Shown: positions 25,072 through 35,541, counted from the stretch's first letter. The stretch: 64,000 nucleotides of DNA from Algoriphagus pacificus (GCF_017254845.1 NZ_JAFKCU010000002.1:124001-188000); one strand, 5' to 3'. Numbers and translations are program-made. Notes: generated by a model not told the origin, from the letters alone.

Positions 25072-26574
25072 ATGAGCAAAAAGCAATTCTTTATCGGAAT
25101 TATACTTGCCTCCCTCATCGGAGGCATTGTCGCCTTGGCAGGCGTGGGCTTTTTGATACAGCCCCAAAATGCCAGTAGTTTTGACGAAAAACAACAAGCA
25201 AGTTTCGTCAATCTTCTTTCGGGAGAAGAATTTACAGTTCCCGATGGAATCAATTTCGTAGCGTCTGCAGAATTAGTCACCCCAGCAGTTGTACACATCA
25301 CCAGTGAAATTTCTTTTTCACCGTCTCAAGGTAGAAGACAAAGAGATCCTTTACAGGAGTTTTTTGGACTTCCAATGCCAGATGGTGGAGAAAGCAGAAG
25401 GCCTCAAGGTGTAAGCTCTGGATCAGGAGTAATTATCTCACCAGATGGTTATATCGTCACAAATAATCACGTGGTAGAAAATGCCACTAAAGTGGATATT
25501 TCGCTAGATAATAATAAGCGCTTTGTCGCAAAAGTAGTTGGTACTGATCCGACCACAGATTTGGCTTTGTTAAAGATAGAAGCTGATGGTTTGCCGTTTG
25601 TGAAATTCGGTGATTCGGATAAAACAAATATCGGAGAATGGGTATTGGCAGTTGGAAATCCTTTCAACCTGAATTCTACAGTTACTGCTGGAATTATTTC
25701 TGCGAAAGCTAGAAACATCAATATTCTAAAAGATGAAAACGGAATGCAAGTTGAATCTTTCTTGCAAACTGATGCTGTTGTAAATCCAGGAAACTCTGGA
25801 GGAGCTTTGGTAAATCTTGCAGGAGAACTTATTGGTATCAATACAGCCATTGCTACTCAGACAGGTACTTTCAGTGGTTATTCGTTTGCAGTGCCAAGTA
25901 CATTGGTGAAGAAAGTAATGGATGACTTGATGAAGTATGGTACTGTTCAAAGAGGACTTTTGGGTGTTACTATTCAAAGTGTAAGTCCAGAGCTAGCAGA
26001 ATACTTAAATAAAGATTTTGGTGTTGACCAGGGTGTTTATGTAGCAGGAGTAAATGAAAATAGTGGTGGAGCAGAAGCAGGATTGAAAGAAGGAGATGTA
26101 ATCATTGGAGTTGATGGAAAAGTAACAAATAATGTATCTAACCTTCAGGAATTAGTCGCTAGAAAAAGACCGGGTGATCAAGTGGAAGTTGAATACTTGA
26201 GAGAGGGTAAAACTTACAAAACTAAGGCTACGCTTAAGAACTTTGATGGAGATACTAAAATTATCAAGAAGGAAATCCCTAAAACTTATGAGTTTGGAGG
26301 AATGATCTTCGAGCAATTAAAAGAGCCATTGAAAGAAGCACTAAGAATTGATGGTGGTGCTATGATCGGTGTAGTTGGAGAATCTGAATGGAGAGAAGCA
26401 GGAGCCAGACCAGGCTTTATCATTACTTCCATTATCAGTGACGAAGGAAGAATCAGAATCAAAACTGTGGAGCAATTATTGGAAGTATTAAACGATAAAT
26501 CCGGTGAGGAAATCGTTGTACTAGGTATGTTCCAAGATGGTACAGAATACTATTTTGAAGTAGAATTAGATTAA
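25072..26574 (+). CDS. DegP/DegQ (Do) family periplasmic serine protease
   Basis: Second HtrA of the window, 500 residues. An N-terminal membrane anchor or uncleaved signal (FFIGIILASLIGGIVALAGVGFLI) precedes the protease domain. The triad is His133 in TNNHVVE, Asp163 in TTDLALLKI and Ser242 in GNSGGALVNL. Two PDZ regions follow (about 285-375, with RGLLGVTIQSVSPELAEYL, and about 405-495). The start is the ATG at 25072; a TTG 54 bp upstream adds a charged stretch before the anchor and is unlikely. Compared with the HtrA at 7-8.4 kb it has a longer loop near QGRRQRDPLQEFFGLPM. It is placed just after hsp20, but with a terminator between. Confidence 0.96.
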   Translation: MSKKQFFIGIILASLIGGIVALAGVGFLIQPQNASSFDEKQQASFVNLLSGEEFTVPDGINFVASAELVTPAVVHITSEISFSPSQGRRQRDPLQEFFGLPMPDGGESRRPQGVSSGSGVIISPDGYIVTNNHVVENATKVDISLDNNKRFVAKVVGTDPTTDLALLKIEADGLPFVKFGDSDKTNIGEWVLAVGNPFNLNSTVTAGIISAKARNINILKDENGMQVESFLQTDAVVNPGNSGGALVNLAGELIGINTAIATQTGTFSGYSFAVPSTLVKKVMDDLMKYGTVQRGLLGVTIQSVSPELAEYLNKDFGVDQGVYVAGVNENSGGAEAGLKEGDVIIGVDGKVTNNVSNLQELVARKRPGDQVEVEYLREGKTYKTKATLKNFDGDTKIIKKEIPKTYEFGGMIFEQLKEPLKEALRIDGGAMIGVVGESEWREAGARPGFIITSIISDEGRIRIKTVEQLLEVLNDKSGEEIVVLGMFQDGTEYYFEVELD

Positions 26575-26596
26575 TTGTTGATTGATTGTAGATTGA

Positions 26597-26629
26597 AACA
26601 GGCCGGCATTTCGCTGGCCTGTTTTTTTT
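26597..26629 (+). terminator. Intrinsic terminator after the second htrA
   Basis: Perfect stem AACAGGCC/GGCCTGTT with an 11-nt loop and an eight-T run, 22 bp after the stop. Confidence 0.92.
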
Positions 26630-26704
26630 ATGTCTTTAGAAAAGTAAAAGGATGGGACTTTGAGTAGCTTTCCTTATTTTGATACCACAAATGCCCAAAA
26701 CCTT

Positions 26705-27994
26705 ATGAAACACACAACTCTCTTTTTTGCAAAACTCCTGATTTTGGTATTGATATCCAGCAATGCTTTTTCTCAGGTATCCAGTAATCTAACACCAATT
26801 GGCAAATTGCCACTTCCCGGGATTTCTCAAGCAAGAATTGATCGAATCGATCAAATGCTAGAGGAAACCGTGAGTTCAAACCAAGTTCCAGGTTTAGTAG
26901 CGATGATCGTAAAGGATGGAAAAATAGTATACCATTCCGCAAAAGGGCTGGCAGATGTTCCTTCAAATTCTGCCATGGCAAAAGATCAGATTTTTAGAAT
27001 CGCTTCTCAATCCAAAGCAATAACTTCTACCGCTGTCATGATGCTTTGGGAGGAAGGAAAAATCGGGTTAGATGATCCTATTTCTCGCTATATCCCTGAA
27101 TTTGCAAACCCACAGGTATTGACAAGATTCAGTTATGGAGACACTACTTATTCCACTCGTCCCGCATCAAGGGAAATTCGAATTCGTGATTTATTGACTC
27201 ATACATCAGGTTTAGGTTATGGAGTTATCGATGGGAATGAGCAAATGAAGATGATTTATAACAAAGCTGGGATTGTAGATTTGTTTACAACCGAACCTGT
27301 AAAAATCAGCGACAATATAAAGAAGTTGGCAAAATTGCCTCTGCATCATGATCCTGGTTCAAAATACACCTACAGCGAAGGCTTGGATGTGATGGGATAC
27401 TTAATTGAAATTGTATCAGGGATGCCTTTCGACCAATTTCTTAAAACCAGAATTTTTGATCCACTTGGCATGACAGATACTGGTTTTTACTTGAATGATT
27501 CTCAAGGGGAACGACTTGTCACTGTTCACAGAAAAGTAAACGGAGCCTGGGAATCTTATCCTGTCACTTTTTATGATCCCAATTATCCAAAGACAGGTGC
27601 AAAAACATTTTTCTCAGGTGGAGCAGGGCTATCTTCCACTGCTATGGATTATGCTAAATTCCTCCAAATGTACTTGAATGGGGGAACCTATAATGGCGTT
27701 AGGATTTTGAGTCCAACTACCATAAAAACCATTATGTCCAATCAGGTCGGAGACTTATTGGGCGACGGAGGAAAAGATTATGGACTTGCATTTGGACTTG
27801 TGGATGAGCAAGGTGTTGCTAAAGGAGGGTTAGGAAGTCTAGGAACCTTTGATTGGGGAGGATATTTCAATACCCAATATTTTGCAGATCCAGTGACTAA
27901 AACCATTGGAATCTTAATGAAACAAACACAAGGAGGTACTGGAGATCAGTCCTCTTGGAAGTTTAGGCAGATGGTTTTTTCAGCCATAGAATAA
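26705..27994 (+). CDS. Secreted serine hydrolase, beta-lactamase class C/EstB family
   Basis: A 429-residue periplasmic hydrolase of the penicillin-recognising fold. The signal peptide is MKHTTLFFAKLLILVLISSNAFSQ; the ATG at 26705 is chosen because the upstream ATG at 26660 puts 15 residues before it. The nucleophile motif SxxK is Ser101-x-x-Lys104 (IASQSKAIT). The second motif, usually YxN, reads Tyr223-Ser-Glu225 (TYSEGLDVMG). TTHTSGLGYG-type residues (LLTHTSGLGYG) and the GLGF-like FSGGAGLSSTAMDYAKF are present. Family members include esterases, D-aminopeptidases and beta-lactamases; the Asn-to-Glu change argues against a classic AmpC. Substrate unknown. Confidence 0.9.
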   Translation: MKHTTLFFAKLLILVLISSNAFSQVSSNLTPIGKLPLPGISQARIDRIDQMLEETVSSNQVPGLVAMIVKDGKIVYHSAKGLADVPSNSAMAKDQIFRIASQSKAITSTAVMMLWEEGKIGLDDPISRYIPEFANPQVLTRFSYGDTTYSTRPASREIRIRDLLTHTSGLGYGVIDGNEQMKMIYNKAGIVDLFTTEPVKISDNIKKLAKLPLHHDPGSKYTYSEGLDVMGYLIEIVSGMPFDQFLKTRIFDPLGMTDTGFYLNDSQGERLVTVHRKVNGAWESYPVTFYDPNYPKTGAKTFFSGGAGLSSTAMDYAKFLQMYLNGGTYNGVRILSPTTIKTIMSNQVGDLLGDGGKDYGLAFGLVDEQGVAKGGLGSLGTFDWGGYFNTQYFADPVTKTIGILMKQTQGGTGDQSSWKFRQMVFSAIE

Positions 27995-27999
27995 AAAAA

Positions 28000-28027
28000 G
28001 GGGAGCTAATTTTGCTCCCCTTTTTTT
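28000..28027. terminator. Bidirectional terminator between the serine hydrolase and SulP genes
   Basis: Stem GGGGAGC/GCTCCCC with a 7-nt loop, flanked by an A-run on the left and a T-run on the right, placed between two convergent stops (27994 and 28026). Confidence 0.93.
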
Positions 28028-29555
28028 AGATTTTATCCACTGCCAATTTATAATTCGGATCCTCAATCACGTTGATGTCAATGAGGTTATCTGCATTGGC
28101 GAGCAGTTTTCTACAGTCCGGACTGAGATGTTTGAGGTGGACTTTCTTTCCTGCCTTCAGATATCTTTCTGTGATTTTATTTAAAGCTTCAATCGCTGAC
28201 ATATCCACAACGCGGCTTTCTGCAAAGTCAATGATCACTTCTGATGGATCATTTTGCACATCAAATTTTTCGGCAAAGGCAGTTGTGGACGCAAAAAAGA
28301 GAGGGCCGAACATTTCGTAATGTTTGACTCCGTTTTCATCAACAAACTTTCTTGCTCGGATTCTTTTTGCATTATCCCAAGCAAAGAATAAAGCCGCTAA
28401 AATGACTCCGACCAAAACTGCCAATGCAAGGTTGTGAAGGAAAGCTGTTACCAATGTTACCAAGACCATCAGAAAGACATCTGACTTCGGCATCTTATTC
28501 CAGGTTTTCAGACTTGCCCATTCAAATGTACCAATGGAAACCATGATCATTAAACCTGTCAGAGCTGCCATTGGAACTTGCTCGATCAGGCTAGATCCAA
28601 ACATGATAAAAACAAGCAGCATCACAGAAGCAACAATCCCTGAAAGTCTTGCTCTTGCTCCTGAAGAGATGTTAATCAAGCTTTGACCGATCATAGCGCA
28701 ACCACCCATTCCTGAGAAAACTCCGGAAAGCATATTTGCTATTCCTTGAGCAACGGCTTCTTTGTTTCCACGGCCTCTCGTTTCAGTGATTTCGTCAATG
28801 ATATTCAAAGTCAATAAACTTTCAATCAAACCCACTCCAGCAACTATCGCTGCATAAGGAAAAATAATTTGTAAGGTTTCAAACGTCAAAGGAACTGCTG
28901 GAAGGTGGAAAGGAGGAAAGCCGCCTTTAATTGCAGCCATGTCGCCGACCGTTTTGGTGTCAATATTCAAAAAAGTAACCAAACCAAAAACTACCAAAAT
29001 TGCTGTAAGAGAGGCAGGAACGACTTTGGTAAGTTTTGGAAGTCCCCAAATGATCAACATGGTTAATATCACTAGTCCAAGTAGTACATATAATGTGCTG
29101 CCAGTCAGCCAATTTCCAGTTGTGTCTTTAAATTGATCCAGTTGGGACATGAAAATGATGATCGCCAAACCGTTGACAAAGCCAAAAATAACCGGGTGAG
29201 GAACAAGCCTCATAAGTTTTCCCAGCCTCAACGTCCCTGCAGCTACTTGCAAAATCCCTGCTAATACGACTGCAGCAAAAACATATTCTACTCCATGTGT
29301 GGCTGCAAGTGAAACAATCACCACAGCTACAGCTCCAGTAGCTCCTGAGATCATTCCCGGTCTTCCTCCCAAAATAGAAGTAACCAAGCCCATCATAAAA
29401 GCCGCATAAAGTCCAGTCAATGGAGAAAGTCCTGCGATGAAGGCAAAAGCTACTGCTTCTGGAATCAAAGCCATGGCGACTGTCAATCCGGAAAGGACTT
29501 CGGTTTTGTAATCAACGCGCTGACTGAAATCAAATAAATTGAAGTACTTTTTCAT
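28026..29555 (-). CDS. SulP family anion transporter with STAS domain
   Basis: Inner-membrane transporter of the SLC26/SulP family (sulfate, bicarbonate or other anions). The 509-residue protein opens with the family signature SGLTVAMALIPEAVAFAFIAGLSPLTGLYAAFMMG. About eleven to fourteen hydrophobic segments follow, and a C-terminal STAS domain spans about 430-500 (SEVIIDFAESRVVDMSAIEALNKI). The QGIANMLSGVFSGMGGCAMIGQSLINISSGARARLSG loop is typical of bacterial SulP proteins. Selectivity cannot be read from the sequence. No carbonic anhydrase gene is near, so a bicarbonate role is not supported by context. Confidence 0.95.
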   Translation of the reverse strand: MKKYFNLFDFSQRVDYKTEVLSGLTVAMALIPEAVAFAFIAGLSPLTGLYAAFMMGLVTSILGGRPGMISGATGAVAVVIVSLAATHGVEYVFAAVVLAGILQVAAGTLRLGKLMRLVPHPVIFGFVNGLAIIIFMSQLDQFKDTTGNWLTGSTLYVLLGLVILTMLIIWGLPKLTKVVPASLTAILVVFGLVTFLNIDTKTVGDMAAIKGGFPPFHLPAVPLTFETLQIIFPYAAIVAGVGLIESLLTLNIIDEITETRGRGNKEAVAQGIANMLSGVFSGMGGCAMIGQSLINISSGARARLSGIVASVMLLVFIMFGSSLIEQVPMAALTGLMIMVSIGTFEWASLKTWNKMPKSDVFLMVLVTLVTAFLHNLALAVLVGVILAALFFAWDNAKRIRARKFVDENGVKHYEMFGPLFFASTTAFAEKFDVQNDPSEVIIDFAESRVVDMSAIEALNKITERYLKAGKKVHLKHLSPDCRKLLANADNLIDINVIEDPNYKLAVDKI

Positions 29556-29623
29556 TAGGTAGGTTTGAGTGGTTCTCGTAGGATTCCAATGCGGAAAAGA
29601 GAAAAGGTTTTTGAATCGAAGCG

Positions 29624-29677
29624 CAAAGATAGATAAAAAAGGCTAAACAGAATTTTATTTGGCAAAACTGCTGCCAA
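29624..29677 (-). promoter_or_regulatory. Candidate promoters of the SulP gene
   Basis: Read leftward, TTGGCAGCAGTTTTGCC (29677-29661) matches the sigma-54 -24/-12 pattern, with GG, ten bases and GC. It overlaps a 6-bp inverted repeat (TTGGCA/TGCCAA), which may explain the match by chance. A separate TATCTTTG (29631-29624) fits the -7 box TAnnTTTG, 69 bp before the SulP ATG, but lacks a good -33 partner. Confidence 0.35.
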
Positions 29678-29685
29678 TGGAAAAA

Positions 29686-29720
29686 ATGAAAAAGGCCCAA
29701 CTTCGGGTTCGTTGGGCCTT
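29686..29720 (-). terminator. Intrinsic terminator after the BNR/sortilin-like gene
   Basis: Ten-bp stem AAGGCCCAAC/GTTGGGCCTT with a 9-nt loop, followed on the minus strand by a T-run, 16 bp after the stop at 29737. Confidence 0.88.
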
Positions 29721-29736
29721 CAATTAAGCTTTTGGA

Positions 29737-32700
29737 TTATTTTACAAACAGGATTCCAATTCCTGCTTCTTGTACCATTTTATTAAAACTTGGAATTTCT
29801 TCATTCAATAATTTATCCCCGATTGCTTTAAGTTGTTCCCATTCTTTTTCAAGTTCCGCTCTTCTATCTTTCGATCCTTTGTTGATTTTAGGGATAGAGC
29901 TCTCCGATTGGTTGATGAGGTACATGTAATTGGCAGTGAATTTATTTGGGAAATTCTCCACGTCATCATAAGCTTTAGACTTGCGCTGAATCATCGATTC
30001 ATCCCATGATTTCAGCTTTTTCAGTAAATTCTGCCCTTCTGAATAAAGTGAAACATACTTTTCATTTTCCTTTATTTTATCCAAGAAACTCGAAAGCTGT
30101 TCCTGATATTCCATTTCTGTATTCACCATTTGATGCATTTGTGTAAGCGCTTGTTCCATGCTTAGCATGAACTCATGGTACTCCAGATAATCAGCCTCCG
30201 TGATTTCGTAAAGTGGATTTTTGGTGATGACCCCAATATTTTCAGCTGTTCCCAAATCAGAGCTAAGTGTCAGTTTGTATTCACCTGGTATCGCTTTATG
30301 TCCACCATACCCTGCTTCGATGTAAGCTCCTTCAACTCCTGGCATGGTCGGATAGCTCAAATTCCAAACGAATCTATTCATTCCTTTTTTTGCAGAAAGC
30401 ACAGGTTCTGGGGAAGGTCCTCCGGCATAAGACTTGAAATCTTCGTCTTTTTTTGATGAGAAAGTTCGAACCAGATTTCCCTTTGAATCATGTATTTGCA
30501 GGGTTAATTCAGTCGAGTCAGTCATAGTTTCTGGTAGGTGATAATAGAGTACCATACCGCTGGCTGGATTTACTCCTGCAAAATCATCAGTTCCGTCAAA
30601 GTTGGCAATAGAACCATTCATCGGACTATACCAGTTGCCAAGAATCACTTCCTCTGGTGTGTAAAGAGTAGGCTTCTCTACCTTTTCTTTCATTTCTCTG
30701 ACAAAATTCAGATCATCTAAAATCCAGAAAGAACGACCTGCTGTGGCTACAATTAAATCACTATGAGCTATCATTAAATCGTTGATAGGAGTGACGGGGA
30801 GGTTCAATTGGAAAGTTTTCCAGTTTTTACCGCCGTTTCTAGAAATATAAAGTCCTGTCTCGGTACCTGTGAATAATAGATCTTTTACTTTTTCATCCTC
30901 GCGGATCACTCTCGTAAATGCTCCATATGGGATGCCTGCGCTGATATTTGTCCAGGACTTACCATAATCTGTCGTCTTGTAGATTCCAGGTGTTTTGTCA
31001 TCAAACTTGTACCTCGTTGTGGCAATATAGACTGTGGCTGCATCATGAGGGGAAACTTCAATTGCGTTTATCAAACATTCCTCTAATCCTTTTGGAGTAA
31101 CATTTTCCCAAGTTTTACCACCGTTTTTTGTCAAATGAACCAAGCCATCGTCTGATCCAGTCCAGATTACTCCTTTTTCATGCTGAGACTCTTTTACGTA
31201 AGCAAGTGTACCGTAATTCTCTGCACCTACCGCTTCATTAGTGTAAGGGCCACCGCCATTTCCTTGCTTTTCATCAATATTTCTGGTTAAATCCGGTGAA
31301 ATAACCTCCCAACTATTGCCCATGTCTTGTGTCTTGAGCAAGTACTGTGAACCATGGTAATAGGTATTTGGCTCATGCTGGGACCAAATGATAGGAGCGT
31401 TCCAATTGAAAAGATATTTCATATCACGAGCTTCCCTTCCTAAATATTGAATAGGCTCGATCATGATATTGGTACTGCCATTGGATTTCATGTCCAATAC
31501 CTCAATCGTTCCCAAATACGAACCTCCCAAAACATACCTAGGGTCATCTGGGTCAAAGGCCAAAAATGCACTTTCTCCTCCAGCGGAGTAGTTCCAATGC
31601 ACTTCTGTGATTCCTCCTCTTCCCAAAGCAATGCTGTTGATAACAACCGAGGTATTATCCTGCTGACCGCCGTATACTCTATAAGGGAACTGATTGTCCA
31701 CATTCACTCGGTAAAACTGAGCGGTCGGCATGTTTTCTTGGGTTGACCAAGTTTCTCCTCGGTTAAAAGTGATAGCTGCTCCTCCGTCATCGGCAAGGAC
31801 CATGTTTTTTGAGTTTTTGGGATTGATCCAAAGGTCATGATAGTCACCATGGGCGCTTGGGAGAGTTTCCCAAGTTTTGCCACCGTCAATTGATCTAAGA
31901 GAAGGAGCACTCATGACGTAGACCGTATGCTCATCATTGGGATCAGCAAAAACTTCGATGTAATACCAAGCTCGCTGCACCAATCTATTGTCGCCGCTTG
32001 CCATGCTCCAGCTTTCTCCTGCATTATCGGAAACAAATAATCCGCCTAGATCCTTGTCGGTGTCCGATTCAATTAATGCATAAACTTTGTCGGAATTTGC
32101 TCGGGAAACAGAAATAGCCATTTTACCTTTTTCTTCTGGCAATCCTTTATGGATTTTGTTCCAGGTCTTTCCTGCGTCTTTGGACTTGTAAAGTCCACTT
32201 CCAGGCCCGCCGCTGATTACTTTCCAAGGAACTCGTTGATGCTCCCACATAGCGGCATAGAGGATTTCCGGATAATTCATATCCATGGATAATTCAGAAG
32301 CTCCGGTTTTTTCATCAACATAAAGAACTAATTCCCAAGAAGCTCCACCATCAGTTGACTTGTAGACTCCTCTTTCTGGATTTGGTGCATGCAAAGCTCC
32401 TTGAGCTGCTACATAGACGATGTCTGGGTTGGTCGGATGAATCTGTATTCTGGAGATATGCTGGGTTTTTTCCAATCCCATCTTTTTCCAGGTTTTTCCT
32501 GCATCGGTGGATTTATAAACTCCATCTCCATGAGAAGTCATAACTCCCCTAGGGGCATGTTCTCCCATTCCTACATAAACGATGTTTTGGTTGCTTTCTG
32601 AAACAGCGATGGCACCGACCGAAGAGGTCGTAAAGAAGCCATCTGAGATATTTTCCCAGCGTTGCCCTGCGTCAGTTGTTTTCCAGATTCCTCCACCAGT

Positions 32701-32871
32701 ATTTCCCATATAGTAGGTTAGTGGATCATTGACCACACCGGTAGCAGTTACAGATCTTCCTCCTCTAAATGGACCGATATTTCTAAATTTTAGCGGAAGG
32801 GTGCTTTGTTTTTCTTGCGAATAGCCAAAAAAGCTAATTGCAAGAAGCAGTATAGTAAAGAATTGCTTCAT
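29737..32871 (-). CDS. Large secreted BNR/VPS10 (sortilin-like) beta-propeller protein
   Basis: A 1,044-residue exported protein. The start at 32871 gives a clean signal peptide ([19 protein letters not shown]); an upstream start at 32952 adds 27 unrelated residues. The first 700 residues carry many Asp-box/BNR repeats of the form ST-D-GG/AGKTW ([62 protein letters not shown]), giving one or two large propellers of the sortilin/xyloglucanase type. The last 300 residues form a beta-domain then a helical tail ([16 protein letters not shown]). Such proteins are common in Bacteroidota with uncertain function, annotated as glycosyl hydrolases without proof. It is monocistronic. Confidence 0.88.
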   Translation of the reverse strand: MKQFFTILLLAISFFGYSQEKQSTLPLKFRNIGPFRGGRSVTATGVVNDPLTYYMGNTGGGIWKTTDAGQRWENISDGFFTTSSVGAIAVSESNQNIVYVGMGEHAPRGVMTSHGDGVYKSTDAGKTWKKMGLEKTQHISRIQIHPTNPDIVYVAAQGALHAPNPERGVYKSTDGGASWELVLYVDEKTGASELSMDMNYPEILYAAMWEHQRVPWKVISGGPGSGLYKSKDAGKTWNKIHKGLPEEKGKMAISVSRANSDKVYALIESDTDKDLGGLFVSDNAGESWSMASGDNRLVQRAWYYIEVFADPNDEHTVYVMSAPSLRSIDGGKTWETLPSAHGDYHDLWINPKNSKNMVLADDGGAAITFNRGETWSTQENMPTAQFYRVNVDNQFPYRVYGGQQDNTSVVINSIALGRGGITEVHWNYSAGGESAFLAFDPDDPRYVLGGSYLGTIEVLDMKSNGSTNIMIEPIQYLGREARDMKYLFNWNAPIIWSQHEPNTYYHGSQYLLKTQDMGNSWEVISPDLTRNIDEKQGNGGGPYTNEAVGAENYGTLAYVKESQHEKGVIWTGSDDGLVHLTKNGGKTWENVTPKGLEECLINAIEVSPHDAATVYIATTRYKFDDKTPGIYKTTDYGKSWTNISAGIPYGAFTRVIREDEKVKDLLFTGTETGLYISRNGGKNWKTFQLNLPVTPINDLMIAHSDLIVATAGRSFWILDDLNFVREMKEKVEKPTLYTPEEVILGNWYSPMNGSIANFDGTDDFAGVNPASGMVLYYHLPETMTDSTELTLQIHDSKGNLVRTFSSKKDEDFKSYAGGPSPEPVLSAKKGMNRFVWNLSYPTMPGVEGAYIEAGYGGHKAIPGEYKLTLSSDLGTAENIGVITKNPLYEITEADYLEYHEFMLSMEQALTQMHQMVNTEMEYQEQLSSFLDKIKENEKYVSLYSEGQNLLKKLKSWDESMIQRKSKAYDDVENFPNKFTANYMYLINQSESSIPKINKGSKDRRAELEKEWEQLKAIGDKLLNEEIPSFNKMVQEAGIGILFVK

Positions 32872-32937
32872 AATTGGGTAAGTGGTTTTGATAAAAATAC
32901 TCAAAAAATCCAATTCTATTTTGAATACCCAATCCGC

Positions 32938-32974
32938 AAAAAAAAACAGCAAGACAACTAATTGCCCTGCTGTT
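32938..32974 (-). terminator. Intrinsic terminator after the DUF6600-type gene
   Basis: Stem AACAGCA/TGCTGTT with a 16-nt loop, followed on the minus strand by an eight- to nine-T run (A-run 32938-32946), 22 bp after the stop. Confidence 0.75.
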
Positions 32975-32995
32975 TGATGAATGATTTTAAATCTA

Positions 32996-34429
32996 TTAAT
33001 TATTTCCTCTGGTTCTTGATGTACTTCTCTGAGTTGTTCCAGAAGAAGATTTTCTAGAAGTAGGAGTGCTTGTCCTCGCTGGAGCAGATTTTGAACTTGT
33101 TCTGCTTTGGCTTGAACCAGAAGATCTTACAGTTGGAGCACTTTTGGTTCTCGCTGCACTAGGAGTTCTGCTTTGCTGAGTCCTTGTTGTAGGTTGAGAA
33201 GTTCTTGCTCCGGTGGATCTTTCATTGTTTGACCTCACAGTTGGAGACTGTTGAGTTCTGGATCCATTCTGAGGTCTACTCTCTTGAGTTCTTGTAGTCG
33301 GTGCAGAAGTTCTAGCGCCTCCAGACCTTTCAGTAGATTGTCTTGTAGCCGGCGAACTTTGGGTTCTTGGGCTAGCTGACTGAGGTCTAGTCTCTCTATT
33401 TCTAGTAGAAGGACTTGTTGGAGAAGTTCTGTTTCCCTCATAAGGCTTTGTCTCAAATGAACCACCCCTTTGCGAAGGTGTTGCAGATCGACTTGGGCTG
33501 GAATTTCTATTACCATTTTCAGTTCCTCTAGTTGTTGGACTAGCAGATCTACTTCCTGAAGAAATACCTTCTCTTGCACTTCTGGAAGGAGAGCTTGAGT
33601 AAGTATCTCTAGACTGAGATCTTGCAGTTCTAGCTTGATCAGAAGTCATGGACCTACTTGGTCTAGCCTCTACAGTTCTACCTCTGGATGCTGTCAAGTC
33701 AGGTCTATAGATCTCCAAACCATTTCTGGATACTGCAGCTCTTCCTGGTTTATTGCTTCCTCTCACAGAGTATACTGGTACATTTTGTCTTGTTACTCTT
33801 TCTACTTCTCTTCTGTTTGGACCAGCTACATACCTGTTATTATTGTACACAACTGTATTATTGATTACAGTCGTATTATTATAGATTCTAATCTTGGTTT
33901 TACGTGGCGCATAGTATCTGTAAGCATACTGATGGTAGATTCTATGACTTGGTAAGAATACCCAGTGGAAACTTGGAATATTCACTCTTACACTGATAGA
34001 AACTCCAGGTCCTAATGGAGCCCAGCCGTAATATCCTCCACCTGTTCTCCAATTTACCCAAGCAGGTCCCCAATCATAACCAGGAATCCATGCCCAGCTT
34101 TGGTAGAAGTCATCAAAATACCATCTACCGTAGTGAAAAGGTGCCCAACCCCAGTCGTAATAAGAAACCCAAGTATTACCATATTCTGTCATGACCCAAT
34201 GGCCATTGGTTCCATAAGGGTGAAAATCTTGGTTTACTGCAGGTAGCCAGATGTATCCATAGTTGGCATCTTTCACCCAGTCGCCATAAGGCATCAATTC
34301 ATCGTAGAAAACCTGAAATGACACCCCGTAAGGAGTTTCAGCTAATGATTGCTTAGGAGCGAATAAGCTGAATGCGAACACAAGTACCAGAGTACTTGCC
34401 AATCCTAATTTTAAGTTTTTCTGTTTCAT
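32996..34429 (-). CDS. DUF6600-type exported protein with Arg/Ser/Thr-rich repeat tail
   Basis: A 477-residue protein with a signal peptide (residues 1-30). The folded part (about 33-165) is dense in Trp, Tyr and Gly with repeated xYGxW-like units ([48 protein letters not shown]), as in DUF6600 proteins of Bacteroidota. Residues 180-215 are Asn/Arg rich. From about 245 to the end the chain is a highly basic, disordered R/S/T/P/Q-rich tail. Two adjacent 36-residue units (367-402 and 403-438) share most positions. The tail could bind an acidic surface such as nucleic acid, cell-wall polymers or polysaccharide; this is inference. Function unknown. Confidence 0.82.
   Translation of the reverse strand: MKQKNLKLGLASTLVLVFAFSLFAPKQSLAETPYGVSFQVFYDELMPYGDWVKDANYGYIWLPAVNQDFHPYGTNGHWVMTEYGNTWVSYYDWGWAPFHYGRWYFDDFYQSWAWIPGYDWGPAWVNWRTGGGYYGWAPLGPGVSISVRVNIPSFHWVFLPSHRIYHQYAYRYYAPRKTKIRIYNNTTVINNTVVYNNNRYVAGPNRREVERVTRQNVPVYSVRGSNKPGRAAVSRNGLEIYRPDLTASRGRTVEARPSRSMTSDQARTARSQSRDTYSSSPSRSAREGISSGSRSASPTTRGTENGNRNSSPSRSATPSQRGGSFETKPYEGNRTSPTSPSTRNRETRPQSASPRTQSSPATRQSTERSGGARTSAPTTRTQESRPQNGSRTQQSPTVRSNNERSTGARTSQPTTRTQQSRTPSAARTKSAPTVRSSGSSQSRTSSKSAPARTSTPTSRKSSSGTTQRSTSRTRGNN
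33116..33331 (-). repeat. Two tandem 108-bp coding repeats in the DUF6600-type gene
   Basis: The units 33331-33224 and 33223-33116 encode 36 residues each, both starting ERS-x-GARTS-x-PTTRTQ and ending with PTVRS plus two residues. A more degenerate relative precedes them. The match is at protein level and partly at DNA level, fitting slippage or unequal crossing-over in a disordered tail. Confidence 0.75.
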
Positions 34430-34840
34430 TGCTTTGCGGTTTAGTTTGTGAATAAGGTGTCAGTTGGTTTTTTAGAGAATTTGGTGCGATTTAATTTTTC
34501 ATAGGCTTCTATTTAGGTAGATGCATTTTTTTGTAAAAAGGATGCATGCATACTAAAACCAAAATCATTCCAAATTTTCATCTTACATAAAATAAATCAG
34601 ATTTAGATTCACAAACGGAAGAAAAAGAAAGGAAGTTTAATGTTAATTCTTAAAGTTATCTTAAAAATGAAAATGTAAAAACATGACTTTAATAAAAAAA
34701 TGAATTAACTTAAATTCTATGGTTCTATTTTTTTAATTAATTAAGGGAGTTCAATTCTGATTATTTTATTTAAGTACTCCTTTTAAAAACTATAAAACTG
34801 TGAATTCATTATGTAGTACTTCAAAAAAAATTATTTAAAA
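34430..34840. other. AT-rich intergenic region
   Basis: About 410 bp upstream of the DUF6600-type gene and downstream of the haem-binding protein gene. It is very AT-rich, with no convincing reading frame, RNA gene or TAnnTTTG box. A GATGCAT occurs twice at 34520-34555. It presumably holds the promoter of the leftward DUF6600-type gene. Confidence 0.5.
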
Positions 34841-34868
34841 AAAAGCCATAAAAATTAATTTATGGCTT
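34838..34868 (-). terminator. Intrinsic terminator after the haem-binding protein gene
   Basis: Stem AAGCCATAA/TTTATGGCTT with a short AT-rich loop, followed on the minus strand by an eight-T run, 17 bp after the stop at 34886. Confidence 0.8.
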
Positions 34869-34885
34869 CAGGTCGTTGAATTTTG

Positions 34886-35395
34886 TTATTCTGATGGGGG
34901 AGGAGTTCTTCTTTTCATGACAAGGCTATCTGCAGGATAAGTCGCTTTCAGCATGGCCATTTGATCTTTTGCCCAGTTAATCAAAATTTCTCTTTCCTCA
35001 TCTGTCATATTAGCTTCAGCATGTAGTCCAAGATAAGTGTAGGAGGGCAGCGGCATCTCCTTTTCTTCCACCATTTCTATGGTTTCTTCGAGCTTATGGT
35101 TTTGGTAAGCTAAAGGCCTATTGATGAATTCAGAAAAATTCAAATGTCTTTTTCCGTCTGTAATGTGATGGTTTAACCAATATCCTATTGGCTCAATATT
35201 GCTATACCAAGGATACCTAGTTGTGTTGCTGTGGCAATCATTACAGGCATTTTTCAAAATCATATTTACATTTTCTGGAATGTCATAAGACTTCGAAATA
35301 TGATAGGTGTCCTCTCCACTAAGGTTTTTTTCGTAGGGGATAAATTGAATTGCCACTAGTAAAACTAAAATGGCGATAGAAATTTTCTTGATCAT
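34886..35395 (-). CDS. Haem-binding domain protein (c-type, CxxCH)
   Basis: A 169-residue exported protein: N-terminal membrane anchor/signal (ISIAILVLLVAIQFIPYEKN), then the Haem_bd domain (about 25-150). One c-type haem attachment site, CNDCH at about 50-54, is followed by SNTTRYPWYSNIEPIGYWLNHHI, with several His residues that could give the distal ligand. It probably acts as a periplasmic electron carrier or sensor. It stands alone with its own terminator. The family is small and poorly studied. Confidence 0.87.
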   Translation of the reverse strand: MIKKISIAILVLLVAIQFIPYEKNLSGEDTYHISKSYDIPENVNMILKNACNDCHSNTTRYPWYSNIEPIGYWLNHHITDGKRHLNFSEFINRPLAYQNHKLEETIEMVEEKEMPLPSYTYLGLHAEANMTDEEREILINWAKDQMAMLKATYPADSLVMKRRTPPPSE

Positions 35396-35541
35396 GGGGC
35401 TGGGTTTTGGATGAACAATTGAATATAAAATTTTTTTGGCTATCTAATTCTTAAAAATCGCTTAAGTCAGGCTGCCCTTTTTGACTGGTTTTTAGCCCTT
35501 TGGTTTAATTCTTGACGTATAAATGGGGTAAATCACATAAA

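Noticed and set aside
33116-33650. CRISPR-like repetition
   Set aside because: The repeats are in-frame coding repeats of an R/S/T-rich tail, adjacent without spacers, and no cas gene is near.
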